Source: Inonotus obliquus (taxonomy: Eukaryota > Basidiomycota > Agaricomycetes > Hymenochaetales > Hymenochaetaceae). Taken from it: 64,000 nt of DNA. This document shows positions 30,463 to 43,100 of the stretch, piece by piece. Numbering within the stretch: position 1 is the first letter of the stretch; each line of letters begins with the position of its first letter. Position numbers and translations under genes: made by a program. A model generated the notes under the pieces. The model had not been told where the DNA came from. It did no database searches and saw only the letters and a program-made list of their open reading frames with translations. The stretch covers positions 1,426,001 through 1,490,000 of the forward strand of contig JAJHTX010000009.1 of the NCBI GenBank assembly GCA_032164295.1, in the 5' to 3' direction.

Positions 30463-32310
30463 TTACACAAGAATTACTTCGAGGCCATCAGGAAATAACG
30501 AGGATGATTTGGGATTTTGAACTGAGAAGAAGCGAGAGAACTTCTCGTCGAGGAGATAGAGGCGTTTGAGCGTTCGGAATTCTGAGTATTCGTCGTTAAT
30601 ATCGACATCCGAGTCAGGAGTGGATCCAGATGCAGATGCAGAAGTTGGTGTTGAAGTAGGCTCGTAAGTGCCAACAGACTGGGAAATACTGGAAGAATTG
30701 AGAGAAGCTCTGCATGAAGCTAGAACGACGATGTTGGAGAAAGAGACGTCCACGTCGAGAAGTTCCAAGGATTCAAGTTTTGGGCATAGTAATTCGGACG
30801 GTCCAGAGTCGCGTTGTATAGCAGCAGCAGCAGCAGTATTAGACCCCAAGTCCGCTGTGACGGAAGGCATTTTCAAGAGATAAAAATCCTCTAACAATGC
30901 ATCCGTAACAGCTCGTCCCCCAAGTGCAACATGTCTAAGATTCCTTCCCACATGGACTAAGAGACCTCTTAGCTCTTCCGAAGTTGATATAGCATCGATT
31001 AGCCGAAGCTCTTGAAGTGTTGGACTTGGAGAACCCACTGGAAGCAGAAGGTGAACGATATTCAGCCAAGTGTTATCCGCCAAAAGTTCCGGGCGTGTTA
31101 AATCAGGTCTAGTGAAACTGAAAGATATTAAGGAAGTCAGAATTAGAGAATCGAGCAAGAGTTGACCGGTGTTGGAGGTTCCGTAAAAACACGCGAAGGA
31201 GAATCTTTTGAGTTGGGTTAGGCATATCTTTCTCGCACCAATTATTCCACTACCACCATTTCCTCTCGAAGATTCCACAGTTGGTTCCGGTCGAATAGCA
31301 GACGCAGAATTATAGAGCTCGATGAGCAGTTTCTCCAAATTCGGCGTACATGAAAGCCAAGCCAAAGCATCCAATTGCGAGTGACAAAAATGAAGTTCCA
31401 AAGTCGTCAAAAACTCCAAATGTGGTCGAGACGGGTCGAAATATACCATAGGCGAAATAATCCGAGCAATTTTCAAATTCTTGCATGTTTTGAGTGGAAG
31501 TGCAAAGTGAGGACCGTTGAATTCTGTATGTGTTGTTGAAAGACTTAGCTCCTCCAAGGCAGGCATACCAACGTCACGGTCTTCGAGATCACCTTCCCGG
31601 TAGCTTGGGAATGATTGAGGATCCAAGAATAGTCTGAGTGCGTCAAAGTCCGGTACGTTTACGACAAGTCGTCGCCACCTGTGGCGTAATGGGATGATAC
31701 GACTTGCAATGGCTTCCACATGAGCCACTTCCGCATGCTCCCTACTCTCCAGGCCATCCGCAGAAACCGTCCGAGGCCGAACAGGTTCAGGCCAATCGTA
31801 GTTCAAAGCGAAAGAAAGCGGTAAAGTCCCAGAACGACGAATGAACAGATCCAGAATGCTTTCATCGCCCTCGGTCCGCGTCTGGGAGGGGGACTCGAAT
31901 CTCTGAGTCGATGCTAGCAAACTCGTACCATACGCACACGACCCAAGAGAAACAGACGTCCAAAACTTGTGCGACAAAATCACCAGTCGACGCCAAGACG
32001 AGCAAACCCAAGTAAGAATCAGAGGAGCAGTAGACCGAGCAGTGACCACAAATCCCCAAGAATCAAGGTCAGATTCAACAGCAAACTCAAAGACACGCAA
32101 GAGTACTTCTTCTGGAAGATGCCAGTCAATAGAATACGTGGTGTGGAAGTTCTCCTTCATCTCGTCAAGAACTTCCCTAGATGGTGAGAGGAGTGAGCCG
32201 ATGGAGTCGAGGGGAACTTGAGCTGGCTCACCGTAATTTTCAGCGAACTTTGCGTCTTTTTCTGGGAGATTCATTCGCAAAGTAGCTTCCGCTACCACGA
32301 CTAAGTTCAT
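30463..32310 (-). CDS. F-box protein, basidiomycete type (615 aa)
   Basis: A single uninterrupted frame from ATG at 32310. The F-box-like motif lies at about residues 60-125: HLPEEVLLRVFEFAV, then APLILTWVCSSWRRLVILSHKFW, a pattern common in Agaricomycete F-box families. The C-terminal 450 residues carry LRR-like stretches (MPALEELSLS, LEFLTTLELHFC, CTPNLEKLLIELY, PTLQELRLIDAI, LRHVALGG, LCPKLESLELLDVDVS). It is not closely related to the array at 1.8-22 kb: it lacks that family's N-terminal block and has a clearer F-box. The role would be substrate recognition in an SCF complex. A poly-Ala run encoded by GCA/GCT repeats lies near residue 490. An in-frame ATG at 32274 is an alternative start. 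Confidence 0.85.
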   Translation of the reverse strand: MNLVVVAEATLRMNLPEKDAKFAENYGEPAQVPLDSIGSLLSPSREVLDEMKENFHTTYSIDWHLPEEVLLRVFEFAVESDLDSWGFVVTARSTAPLILTWVCSSWRRLVILSHKFWTSVSLGSCAYGTSLLASTQRFESPSQTRTEGDESILDLFIRRSGTLPLSFALNYDWPEPVRPRTVSADGLESREHAEVAHVEAIASRIIPLRHRWRRLVVNVPDFDALRLFLDPQSFPSYREGDLEDRDVGMPALEELSLSTTHTEFNGPHFALPLKTCKNLKIARIISPMVYFDPSRPHLEFLTTLELHFCHSQLDALAWLSCTPNLEKLLIELYNSASAIRPEPTVESSRGNGGSGIIGARKICLTQLKRFSFACFYGTSNTGQLLLDSLILTSLISFSFTRPDLTRPELLADNTWLNIVHLLLPVGSPSPTLQELRLIDAISTSEELRGLLVHVGRNLRHVALGGRAVTDALLEDFYLLKMPSVTADLGSNTAAAAAIQRDSGPSELLCPKLESLELLDVDVSFSNIVVLASCRASLNSSSISQSVGTYEPTSTPTSASASGSTPDSDVDINDEYSEFRTLKRLYLLDEKFSRFFSVQNPKSSSLFPDGLEVILV

Positions 32311-32489
32311 AGAATCCGAATATCACCGTGCCACAAGCGGCACTCGTGCGGTAAAAAATCGAATCTTCAGTTCCACAAATCACCATATGATACAATAAGC
32401 ACAAAAATTGCAATATTTTACATAGCAGAAAAAATTTTCTACCGGATTTAATTAAATTTATAACAAAATGGTGAAAAAGTATCGCGAAA

Positions 32490-32498
32490 TCAAGGAAA
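32490..32498 (-). terminator. Pol III T-run terminator of tRNA-Arg
   Basis: The minus strand reads TTTTCC just after the tRNA 3' end, the short T-run at which RNA polymerase III stops. Confidence 0.6.
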
Positions 32499-32570
32499 AA
32501 CCGAAGGTGGGACTCGAACCCACAACCTTAGCCTTAGGAAAGCTACGCGCTGCCATTGCGCTACTCCGGC
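32499..32570 (-). tRNA. tRNA-Arg (anticodon CCT)
   Basis: On the minus strand the 72 nt fold as a cloverleaf: acceptor GCCGGAG with CTTCGGT (two G-U pairs, including 1:72), D-stem GCGC/GCGC, anticodon stem TAGCT/GGCTA with loop TTCCTAA, and T-arm GTGGG-TTCGAGT-CCCAC. The anticodon CCT reads AGG (Arg). No intron interrupts it. The internal Pol III boxes are TAGCGCAATGGC (A) and GGTTCGAGTCC (B). A run of five T follows the 3' end on the minus strand, a Pol III terminator. Confidence 0.93.
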
Positions 32571-34576
32571 GTATTTAGTAATTGACTCTTTGTTCATGAA
32601 GTACAACTTCTTTGTCCCTCTCTCTCTATATATATATTTATTGAAAGCTCATGATGCTGGAGCACTAGTAACGCGGGGAAGAAGCTCTTCCGTATCAGAG
32701 ACTCAAGATGCGTTGACTTCGTTCACGGAAGGACATTATACAGTCAGAACTTCGCATCGGTAAGTTCCCAAATTTCAAATTCTCAACGGTACTTTGCTGC
32801 TCTCCCCAAAAAGGCCAACATTCATAGGCACGCACCCCCCTCGTACGATACGTAGATGTATTGCTGGACCATGTGTACGGCGTACATGTATTCTACTCAT
32901 ATAACTCGTCGGTTTATCCGAGTGGTTCAACCGCGTTTATTTCCCGGATGAGCGATGCCTTTACGCATGTTGTGGTCAGCGGATAGGTTTACGGTAGAAG
33001 AGAGAATGTACCTGGCCAGGTTCTTGACAACTACTGCTGCATGTTGGTGAATAGAAGCAAAGAGTAACGAGTCTTGTTCCGTCCGAGTTTGCATGCGCGA
33101 GGAGGTTCGTAAGGTTGCTGTGCCTCCGTTGAACTCTGGTGAATTGGTGAAACGCTGTCAACGGGTAACATGCCTGATGACCGTGCTTCCTCTTGCATGG
33201 GGCCCCTGCATCGACATGTTCGCATGTAGAGTAACGGCACGGGATTCTCGAAGCGCATTCGCCAATTCGTTACTCAAAACACGACATTCATCAAATCCCT
33301 AGTAGGCCTCTTCACAGCGATCGACCCAGCAGCCCGGCCTAGAAGATCTCCAGATGAATGGGACAACAGCGCGCCAAACAACTTCGCTACTCTCACCATC
33401 GTGGTAAGTGCATTGTGGAGCTACAGGGACGTATATTGACCAAGAAAACGATTCAATCGGATAATCCCAGGCGTCCTTTACGTTGTGAAGGGGCAAACGC
33501 TAAGCATGCAGGCATACAATTTGCTCGTCCAGTCTCCTTTCCGAATCGCATACTATCCGCGGTGTAGATAGGCATAGCTGCATGAGCTCCTCCGGGCATT
33601 CAATTTGACCGGAGGAGAAACGCTGTAACAGCACATTTATTTTAACCTATTTCAACACTATAAACATGCCGTACAAGGAAGCAAGAAACAATCACAGACC
33701 GCGCTCATCATGCAAAATCATCCGGAAAGCTCGCAGCGAGTGACAAAGGGATGTTAGACACGCTGATAAGACGGAAGCACACAGATATGCAATGCACGTG
33801 CCACCGCCCGATTTTCTGTGCCAGAATATTGTTCTACCCCACCAGAAAAACCTCGACGACCCATGCCAGGGGGCGCAAGAAACCAAGGTGGGGAGTTCGT
33901 AGAATGGCACGGTAGCATGCATTTGAGATGGAACGGAAAATCTCATTGATTGAAAATAGTAAGCCTAGGCGCAGGAAAACTTCAGATCGCACTTAAGTAT
34001 AAAGGCAGAATGAAACCTCTACTGACCTCCTATTAATAGCAACTGAGTTTGATCTGAAGTCTGTGTCAGTGGTAATCGATGCATGCCCCGCTTGAAAATC
34101 ACCCGTAAATACCACTCCTCCTGGTGCCGTGACAAGATAAACTAGACGATCAGCGGTCCCAATCAGAATGTGCAGTGTTTGAACAGCATATCCCGTTGAT
34201 GACCGCTGAATGATGATCATGAATGTCGGACTTGGAATACGGGCATGGAAAATTTGCTCGCTGCTGAAGAGATGCCTCAGCAAGCGTGATCATTCTTTCC
34301 CGCAAGTAAGACGACCGCTCTTAAGGCGTCGGGTGGAGAGCGAATATCGGGATGAAGTCATGATCGTGAAAAATGATGCAGTTCGACCGTCGGAATAACT
34401 GAAATTCGGAAATTTGAAGCAAAAAAGAAAAGGAAAAAACCAGACGATTGAACATGACATGAAAACAAGGTGACAGTTGTCTCCGTAGAAATGCGAAATC
34501 ATAGAACGGGTCATCAAAAATACAAATGAATGATGCACACTGGTAAAGCACAACAACAGCAAGGAATAAATAAATA
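32571..34576. other. Intergenic, about 2 kb between tRNA and deaminase gene
   Basis: A CT/TA microsatellite (ctctctctatatatatat) lies near 32617-32640. No frame above about 97 codons and no recognisable domain is present. I see no gene, though a non-coding RNA cannot be excluded. Confidence 0.5.
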
Positions 34577-35542
34577 TCACCAACCCTGCGGATAAATGAC
34601 TTCGTAAGATAGCGCTGACACAGAAAATGCTATGTACTCACAAGACCGGCAAACAGGCGGTGGTCAGCATGTGTCTGGTACTGACCCGCCGAAGAGCTAT
34701 TCACCTTGACCACATCAAACTGATTCGTCTCCTCATTCCAGTGAAAAATTCGCTTGATACCAGCCCATCTACACCATTCCAAACATCTCCAACACGGCCT
34801 TGCATTCCCACAGCCATTCTTAGTTATCCTTGCAACGTAAAGGTCCGCGCCGTTCATTCTCGAATCACGGCGCCGCGAATCCCACCGCAACCACTTACTT
34901 CCAAGACCAAGAGGCGAGGGAACTTCAGGCGAGGACGATCGGACAGGGGTTTCCCTGCCATCCTCGCTGCCACTCGCTTCGGCACTGTTGTTGCCACTGC
35001 TTTCGCTCGGTGATGGCATCGAATCCTTCGATCCACCTCTGCGAATACGGCGACCACTCGAACTGGAACTCGACGTCGCTCGCTTCAACTGCTTCTTCCC
35101 GGTTCTCGACTTTCGCATAGGCTTCGCGGGCCCCTGAAAGACACCTCTCAGGGGCGGCAAACCCTTTGGGGATCGGCGACCGTGATTCTTCTCTTTCCTG
35201 CTGCTCTGCTGCTCCTGCTCCTGCTCCTGCTGCTCGTTTCCGACTTGGTGGTAATGGAGGTGTGCGCTGTGGAACGCGCCGCTCGGCCCCTTGAACCTGC
35301 TTCCTGAAGGAAGGAGACATGCCAGTGAGACTGAAGATGGCGTGCATTTCGGCATGCATAGAGACAGGCTTCCTGTGGCCATGTCGCTGCACTTCTGCAC
35401 CATCGTAATGCGGTCGATGATGATTGTGTCCACTTGATATGACCTTTCCGCCCTTAACCATTACTGCGCCAAGCTTGAAACACATCGGCGACTTCGACGC
35501 CGCCTGCGCACACTCCGAGAGATAGAACTGGGACTTGTTCAT
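34577..35542 (-). CDS. CMP/dCMP-type (cytidine-like) deaminase domain protein (279 aa, 3 exons)
   Basis: Zn-dependent deaminases of this fold act on bases of free nucleotides or nucleic acids. Exons 35542-35297, 35226-34642 and 34585-34577 join in phase; the last adds Gly-Trp and the stop. The N-terminus has a CAxxASKSPMCFKLGAVMVKGG strand-helix unit and the zinc/catalytic motif HAE (VSMHAEMHAIF). The second motif is PC-x2-C (NARPCWRCLEWC), about 135 residues later. Between them lies a polar, Gln/Ser/Lys/Arg-rich insertion (EQEQEQQSSRKEKNHGRR to SSSSSSGRR). After PCWRC come IKRIFHW and THADHRLFAGLGW. HAE and PCxxC together are the zinc site. The closest type I recall is the fungal group with similarity to Inv-AAD/AID-APOBEC-like proteins; substrate is unknown. 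Confidence 0.8.
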
Positions 35543-35988
35543 TTTCAAGAAAATTTTGAGACGCCGTGTAGGTGTCGCGTTCTGGGGAATCGATGTGAAC
35601 AAGTCAGAAGAAGCAATCCGAGAGCAAAATATAAGGCTATAAACTTACAAAATGCTAATGCTGTTGCTCAATAGCGTAGGATGTTGAAAGCGATCAGTTA
35701 GCAAAAAGGCGGCACGTTCGCCACAAGGCAGAGTCATCCCAAGTAGTATTTGGCCTTGTTTGGTCGAACCTCCTATTCGTCAGCCAAATTTATTAATTTT
35801 TTGCCTCCGAATTGTCATCTTTCCGCTCATCAACAACGTTCCTGAGTTATATTCTGAACGGTGCGCGAAACAACTATCAGATGAATATCCCCTGCTTACT
35901 CCACGGGACTCTGGACTGAAAAAAAGAGCCGGGGCCGTAGTATAGCCACCCTTGTCTTCATTCTGTGCGTGAACACTTAGGAGCCGAC
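35543..35988. promoter_or_regulatory. Divergent promoter region, deaminase and MPP6-like genes
   Basis: It is a 446-bp interval between oppositely oriented start codons with no open frame of note. It should serve both genes. Confidence 0.5.
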
Positions 35989-37141
35989 ATGTCAACAGGC
36001 AGGACACTCAGCAATGGGACTTTGAGCTTGCGATTTATGCAGAATGCCCAACGGGCTAAGCAGCAAGTCGCAATCGACTTGGAACGTGCCAAAGTAAAGG
36101 ACGAAGCGGAATGGGAAGTCTCAAAGGAAATCAGAGAGGCATGGGGTTTGGCATCAACTTCGAATGCTCGGACGGAGTAAGTGATGGTCTGCTCGCTGCT
36201 TGAGATGCTAACAAATGTTGTGTCTTCACCTCTAGACAGACAATCGTCCAAGAAACGTCATATTTGCCATTCTTGTTTCCTTCACTCCAAAGCAGCGGTT
36301 CATCAGCAGAGGCTGCGGAGGGAGTTACCACCTCAACGCGAATTAGCGGTCGCCGAACCTTTTCCAAAGGGAGAGAGATTGAGCCCACTGTGAGTTTCTG
36401 TCGTGAAAAACTTAACAAACGATCATCGAACCCTGATGTCACCAAAATTCCGGTTTCATTCAGTCAACTTCTTCAGATGCCCCTGCTGAAGAAGATGCAG
36501 ATGAAAATGTCAAACAGGAGACCAACGCCGCATATCTAAAGCCTATTGGACCTCCCTTGAAGGAGCGTAAGAAACCCCGGTTCGTCGGAGGACCTCTGAC
36601 TGGAAAACGTGCCACTACAGGGTTGGCTGCTCTAAATAGTGCCACAGGCGTACTACCTATCGGAGAGTCTTCAACGTCGGACATTCCCGTGTTGGCGATG
36701 ATTTCAGAGGGGACCTCCGCAGCGGTCGGAATGGACATTCGTCAGATACGCAAACTGAAAGGGAAAGAGGAAAAAATGAAAGTTTCCGGCGATACAGGTG
36801 ACGAAGTCAAACCACCACTTCAATCTCACCCAGATACCGAGAAGACCGTGAACAATAGTGGTTTCGGGAAGAGTCCTTTAACCTTCCTTCGTCCCACAGG
36901 TGTCGATTCTCCCGCTCCTTCAAGCGCTGTCGGGAAAAAAGGCAAGAAGCGAGGACGTGATGCAGTGGCAGAAGCAGAAGCACACGAAGCTAGCACAAAG
37001 CCTGCACGTAAGAAAGCGGACTCTGAATCCCTCGAATCCCCCTCGATTACGAATACCTCCGATACCCAACGACAGGCGGGGAAGAAAAGGAAGCAGAGAC
37101 AGATAAAGACAGAGCCTGGACTTTCTACTCCAAGTTCGTAG
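35989..37141 (+). CDS. MPP6: MPP6-like nuclear exosome cofactor (339 aa, 3 exons)
   Basis: MPP6 (M-phase phosphoprotein 6) binds the nuclear RNA exosome and helps in pre-rRNA processing and RNA surveillance. Exons 35989-36176, 36236-36389 and 36464-37141 join with phases 2 and 0. The family signature is at the N-terminus: LSNGTLSLRFMQNAQRAK, then a short charged helix (VKDEAEWEVS). The second conserved block is QTIVQETSYLPFLFPS, and GRRTFSKGREIEPT matches the RxSFxGFNPEIE region. Downstream is a basic, disordered tail with several Lys/Arg clusters (KKGKKRGRD, KKRKQRQIK) that suit nuclear or nucleolar localisation and RNA binding. The motif FVGGPLTGKR at about residue 160 is well ordered but unassigned. 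The protein is longer than human MPP6 (160 aa), as in many fungi. Confidence 0.82.
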
Positions 37142-40100
37142 AATCTCGACGTTTCTTTCACGGTGTATCGGGGAATTCCCTTGGCTACTATTCATTGGCT
37201 CAGAGCGATGTTACGATAGCAGAGTAATGGCAGAAATATGGAAGTTTTATCTCCTTCAATCCCGAAATTTCCTGCACGGCTCTTATCTCCCCTTGCCCAT
37301 ATTATGTCAAGAAGATGCTCGCCAACAGTGAGCTTCCAAGGGTGGGATGGAAGGCTGAGTTTTACCGCCCTCCAAATCTGATAAAATATTTCAGCTTCTC
37401 CCGGTGGCCCGTTTGCATCCACCAAAAGCAATTTGAAAAGAAAAACAACGTGTTTCAAGTTTCCCTCCACCCTAATATGGGTCTACAATTGACAATAATT
37501 ATCCGACTACCGACTACGTACACTCAAATGCGTCACAAGAAGCCCTTTCATCTTCTGCGAAATGAACGTGGAGAGCACGAGCACTCTACTGGACTCAATT
37601 TCCTCATTGGGTTGAATTCCAAAATTACAATCTGTCGTAAGTACAGTTGTAGACACGATTACATCTGTAATAATCTGAGATGAAGCGCCATTCCCAATGT
37701 CGTAAGCATGGGAGTGTTTCTCCCTCCCCTCTTCATATCTTGCAACCTGAATTCCTGCAATAATGCCGGCAAGTCCTTCACCTCGCCTAGAATATTTAGG
37801 GGACATTTCTCGCGTCCACGCTGGCACACCAAGTCACGTACCTACCCCTGAAAAGCTTTACCCGAACGCCACAAATGCTAAACAAGAATGTCCGATTGGC
37901 GATTGGCGCTCGGAGGGTCGGAGAGACGGAGGCAACATTTTTTTTCATATGATTTGAATACACGCGCTTAAAAGCCTGTTTTACGACTCTGCTAATTGCT
38001 ATAAGGTTAGTCATGTCAGCGTTCTGTCGAGTCGGTATGACTCCCGATAAAAATCGGGTTGATTTAATACTCATTATAGTAAATGGCTGCTAAACTGGGA
38101 ACGACTCAACATATAACAGCCACCGCGCCAAACTGGGGGTTATTGCCGCAAGGCAAGTTACTCACTATTCATCCGCAAGTTTCGTCATTCTACTGATGTA
38201 AGGTGTATAGTAGCATCGGTTCGGGATGGTATCTTCACGTCATTCGTCGCTCCGTTCATTCGCGGAAGTATTGGGCTACCGCAAAAAAAGCTTTAGGTTT
38301 GTCATAGAGTTTGCGGGGCTGGAATAGAAACTCATCGTTTGGTTCTCAACGTTTGATCGGATCGGGAGTAAGGACTTTTAATCTCTCTGTGTATCTCGAA
38401 TAGGTTGTTGGAGCTACTGCAAAGATACCCTTGTTTGTCTCACGAGATTCCGGACACGGAGCGTCGATAGCAGGGCAAAGCGTTGCGTCCGAAATTACAG
38501 ATGTCCAGAATAGGTGTAATACAAAAATACGACATCTTTCAAAACGGACCGGACGGGTCGTTGAGCGGTACCACTAAGCGCTGCCCGAGGCGTTTGGAAT
38601 TCCTTCTATACAAATCAACGTCGGACTGATCGGTCAGCAGGCGGAATGCGTACGTACCACTAATGATGCGCCCAAAATGAGACGGTCTGCGCGAGAACCA
38701 GCCGAAGTAAAGGGTAGCGCCTTGTCAAGACATTCATTATCAGACCAATTCAACGATTCAAACCTCTCCGTTAGAGCGTAAAAACGAGAGCAAAGTCGTA
38801 CGTACGTCAGTGCCGTACCTTCCCGACGCCTAACCATGCGCGGAACCCCTCACTATTGCTGGCATCATCGGTTCTAGAAGCGACATTGTTAGCGCTAAAA
38901 CATCATTTTCACACCCGGTCGGTGCAGGCGGTTACGAAAGGACCGGACAAACCTGAAAGCCTGAGTAACGGCATCTCCAATAACGGCGCGTGTGGTGATA
39001 ATTGCCGCAAAATGTGTCGAAGTCAGGTGAGTAAAATATGGCCGGATTCAGCGAGCCGAGAAGAATCCCGACATCCCATTACTGCGACTAGTCGAGAAAT
39101 GGCCCAGCCTTCATTCTTGGTGTACATTCGGTAGCTCCATGCGCATTTACAGGTTTACAACAGAGGCATCCTAGGAATAGGAGTATCAGTGACGAGACGG
39201 CGAAGCACTTCCTTACAGTTACGAGACAAGCTGCTAAGAATCGGGCGGCCAGTGGTATGCTCCGACGATTCCAAGCTCCGAAGATAGTACTCGGACTAAA
39301 GGCACACGCATTTCGGTCACACACCTGCATGTCAATTGCTCAGAGTTTATCGCTCGCAAGCACATGTGCCCAGACGCGAACACTAACTCCGCAATGAAGG
39401 AACACCAACTGAAATCGGAATAGGAGAGAAAAATGTGAGAAACTTTCGTTCTCGGGTTGATGATGTCCGAGATAAGGCGGGAACCGAGTGGCAGACTGGG
39501 CTGCATCGGCTTTCGTCGCTCTCGTAACCTACACACTCGCTATGTTCCAGAAACACGTGTCACAAATAGTGTGAGTCTCACTTTCTACCACAATCTTAAT
39601 CAATTCAATAAATTGAACAAAGATAAGTGTTCGGCGGAATGACGTACCGAGAGATTATTCCACGGTGGCCAAGTCTCTCGTCTCATGCGCCCTGACTACG
39701 CATTCAAACGACTATGGTGCACTGCTAGCACTGACGATAGGCGGATAAAGCCTAGAACGCTGAAACTCCGAACGTGACTCCGAAAAGTCAGCGCTGCCGG
39801 CATACCGGCAGGGAGACAAACTTCTAAGCTTTGAACTCAATCAAAACCTGGACGATCATGGTGATCAGCGACATGAAGAATCAAACGGGAAAAGCCAGGC
39901 ACGGGCGCCATAGGTTCGCGTACCCTGTGCATGGTCCATCTTGATCTCTTTGCAACGGAGTCGCCAACTTTCAGGTCCTTGAGAAGATTCCGCTACCCGC
40001 ACCCGGAGAACTACGGCAAGCATCAATCAAGAACCGTAGATCCGCTGACCGACCAGGAAAGTAGTGGAAATGCCCACAAGCGTCGTTGAGTAAATTTGGT

Positions 40101-43100
40101 TCCGGAAAGCGATTGATCAATCCCTCCCAGGCAGGAATGATACTGGAAATGATGCGAATGCTCGAACACCTGCGACCGCATCACACTCTACATCTCGTGT
40201 TTTGCCGGTGCTATCTTTGAGCACAAGACATTCCGATTTCCGATACCAAGAACAGACAAGGGGATTAATCTTGCCCCGCATGATGGGCCACTAGATTTGC
40301 TCCGAATGCTGATGTGCCGCAAAATGGGTGAGATGCGGCCGAATCAGCGGCAACTATACCACGCGCGGATGGTTTGCCGGTCGGGCATCTCAGATCCCAA
40401 TCTAGACTAATCCACGAGCGCGAACATCACGAACATGGAAGTACCATTACGGCCATCCCGCAATTCACATTCTCGTCTCAAGCCCGCTCTAGATGTAACA
40501 ACAAATTCAAAGGTACCGAACCAATATTTCCATACGGACCTTGAATAACAAAAACAGCTTGCTTCTCGTGCTCTTTATTATAGCACAACGAACTTGCACC
40601 AACGTACCTGTTTACGACATCTTTTGAACTTTTCCCGTTCCAACTCCTACTTCATCACGACTCGAACAGCGCGGAGCGTGGGAATTAAGTGATGAGTGAC
40701 CTGCAAACCCAAAAGCGAAAAGCGATAATCATTAAGCATTCCTCCAGGGCACGAACAAAGCGTCCGCGGCGTAGATGATCTGTATAAAAAGGCAAGAACG
40801 CGATTAAGCATAAGTATATCCGAACATACGAGAACCGCACTCTGCACGCCGCACCTCGCTCCGTCGCGGGTTCAGCGGGTTCAAGTAATCTGCCCTTGCT
40901 TCTCCACTTCTTTCATATGCTCCTCGTGATATTGGCTGTGCAGGGTCGACGTAACAAGGAAGCAGCGGTAGAAACGCGATAGCGTATAGCAACGACCATT
41001 TCTATTATTGGATGAGCTGCAGCCATACGAGTACTCATTTAGTGGGGAATGAGAGAAGTGATGAACCTTGAGGACACAACTCATCGGTTGTTCATAATGC
41101 TGGCGACAATGGAAAGAAGCCGCTTTCGTGCACACGACTTTGGTGACAATCGCGAGATTAGCACCCAGCACTTTGGCGCGCAGAGTGGGGCGAGGTGCAC
41201 ACGCGCCAGTGGTCCATCCGCCCACCCAGAAATGTTGCGTAACAGAGATAGAATCGCGCCGTAGAGTACGGATCGGAGACAAGACGCTGTTAATGACATC
41301 CAATGAATTATCCCTGACGGACAGTGAACACTCATGGCGCATTAACGAAGGTGTTGAGCCTGAAGACCGTCCCTTCTGTCGATCCTACGCACCAAGGGAA
41401 AATCAAGTAAAGATCAATTAGCTCAGTGATCAGGGATTTTGTCGAAGAAAGTGCAACACCTTCTGCGCTAATAGCCGAAAGACGAAAGTCCTAGCTGCCC
41501 ATGCTCTCCGTCACCTTATCGATCTTGCCCATCTTCCAGAGATGATCATAAATATGACAGACGTGGTAAATAATATTGACATTAGTAGATGCCCTCGTAT
41601 TGAGACCGCTGCTCCTATCGGCTGTAATACGGGTCCTCTAGAACAGAAAAGGATCGAGTACTGAAACTTATAGAGCATAGTTTGCACTCACGAATCTTCG
41701 AAGCTCATAAACATGAAGGAATGGCGCTAAGTGACAGGAAGGTCCCGACAGGTACAATATTGAGCCATGGACCGGGAACTGACGTCAGTCATTCTTTCAG
41801 TTGGAAATCAAGACCGCAAAACGCTGTAATTCAATTCTCAGAGTTACAATTGTCCCGTTGAAATCGTGGAAATAGCTTACGGGATCTGTGAAAGCAGCTG
41901 TAGACTTTGCTATTGGTGGAGTATCGGACATATTCATCCGACAACCGACAAGGAATGCATCCCCTTGGCCTCTAAACGCGAGAAACCCGGGCGCCGTCAG
42001 TTGTGAGTCATGAGCAAAATACCTCGCGAACTTTCGTAGGCATAAGATATGAGCCGACAATGTACGTACATCTCTGGACATCTTTTCTCGCGAGATCGCT
42101 TCTTCCCATCTGGGCCGGGATAGAAGGGAGTAAATAGTATAGGTCTCTGAAGCGCCAATCAATTCGGTCTATCGTTTGGTCGCCAAGGTAAAGCGGGAGA
42201 CAGTTGACAATAGGAAAGCAGCGAAAGAATATGTCGAAGTAGATCCGTCCATACTTTCGCCGTCCAGAGCAGATAGTCCCGGAGCATCAAAGGGGGTACA
42301 ACATTTTGCGGATCAGCTTAGGAATCTGCGCGAAGTGGGGATAAGCGCTCGCGTTTTCAACAACCCTCGCAGCAAACGCACTAAACAACAGCGTGATAAT
42401 TCACGGAGTCACTAAAAGAACTGAAATTATGTACGAATTTGAGCATGCACATCTAACAACCTGAAATGACACCGACAGGTGACTTCAAGTACGTACATAT
42501 ACTGCATATTTGGAGGGTTTAGTTTGGAATGCCGTTTCTGCATTCTCTTGTCGCCAAGTTCCAGGATCAGCCGCCATGTTGCAATTAACAGGAGGGGATC
42601 CAGAAGCAATTACTACAAGTAGCGAGGCGAGAGGATGGAGAAGAAGTGTTGGTAATTGTAATTGAATGAATTATCCACTCATCCGTAAGGTAGGAGATCC
42701 AGTACCGGCCGCTGATACCTACATGAATGCGATGGTAAGGGTAGAAAAGATAACGTGCCACGGGCAACGGAGATTGAATATGAAAATCACGTGACGGTCA
42801 CGTTTATCTGCACTTCTACACTTTGACTCTTGGGTCTTGACCCCACCCCTATAGACAACCTTTATCGATCGTTGTGGTACTCGTTCCAATCTCTCCATTC
42901 TTGACCTTTTATTTACCATAATATTGTCTCGGTTATCATATATAGATCGCGTATCGGCGATCTGAATGAAAGAGCTAATTGTTGGTATAATATCTGTCTT
43001 GTTGAGTTGACTAACTAATCGAGTTCACAGACGTTTTGGGATGAAAGGAGGAATGAAATGAATTAGGTACGGGACCAGAGTATGATAAAGAGAAATAACT

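Noticed and set aside
32905..32960. tRNA-like A-box (tatccgagtggttcaac)
   Set aside because: No matching B-box or acceptor stem could be folded.
34630..35433. Single 267-codon frame as the whole deaminase gene
   Set aside because: It lacks the HAE half; joining the two overlapping frames through a 70-nt intron restores both zinc motifs.
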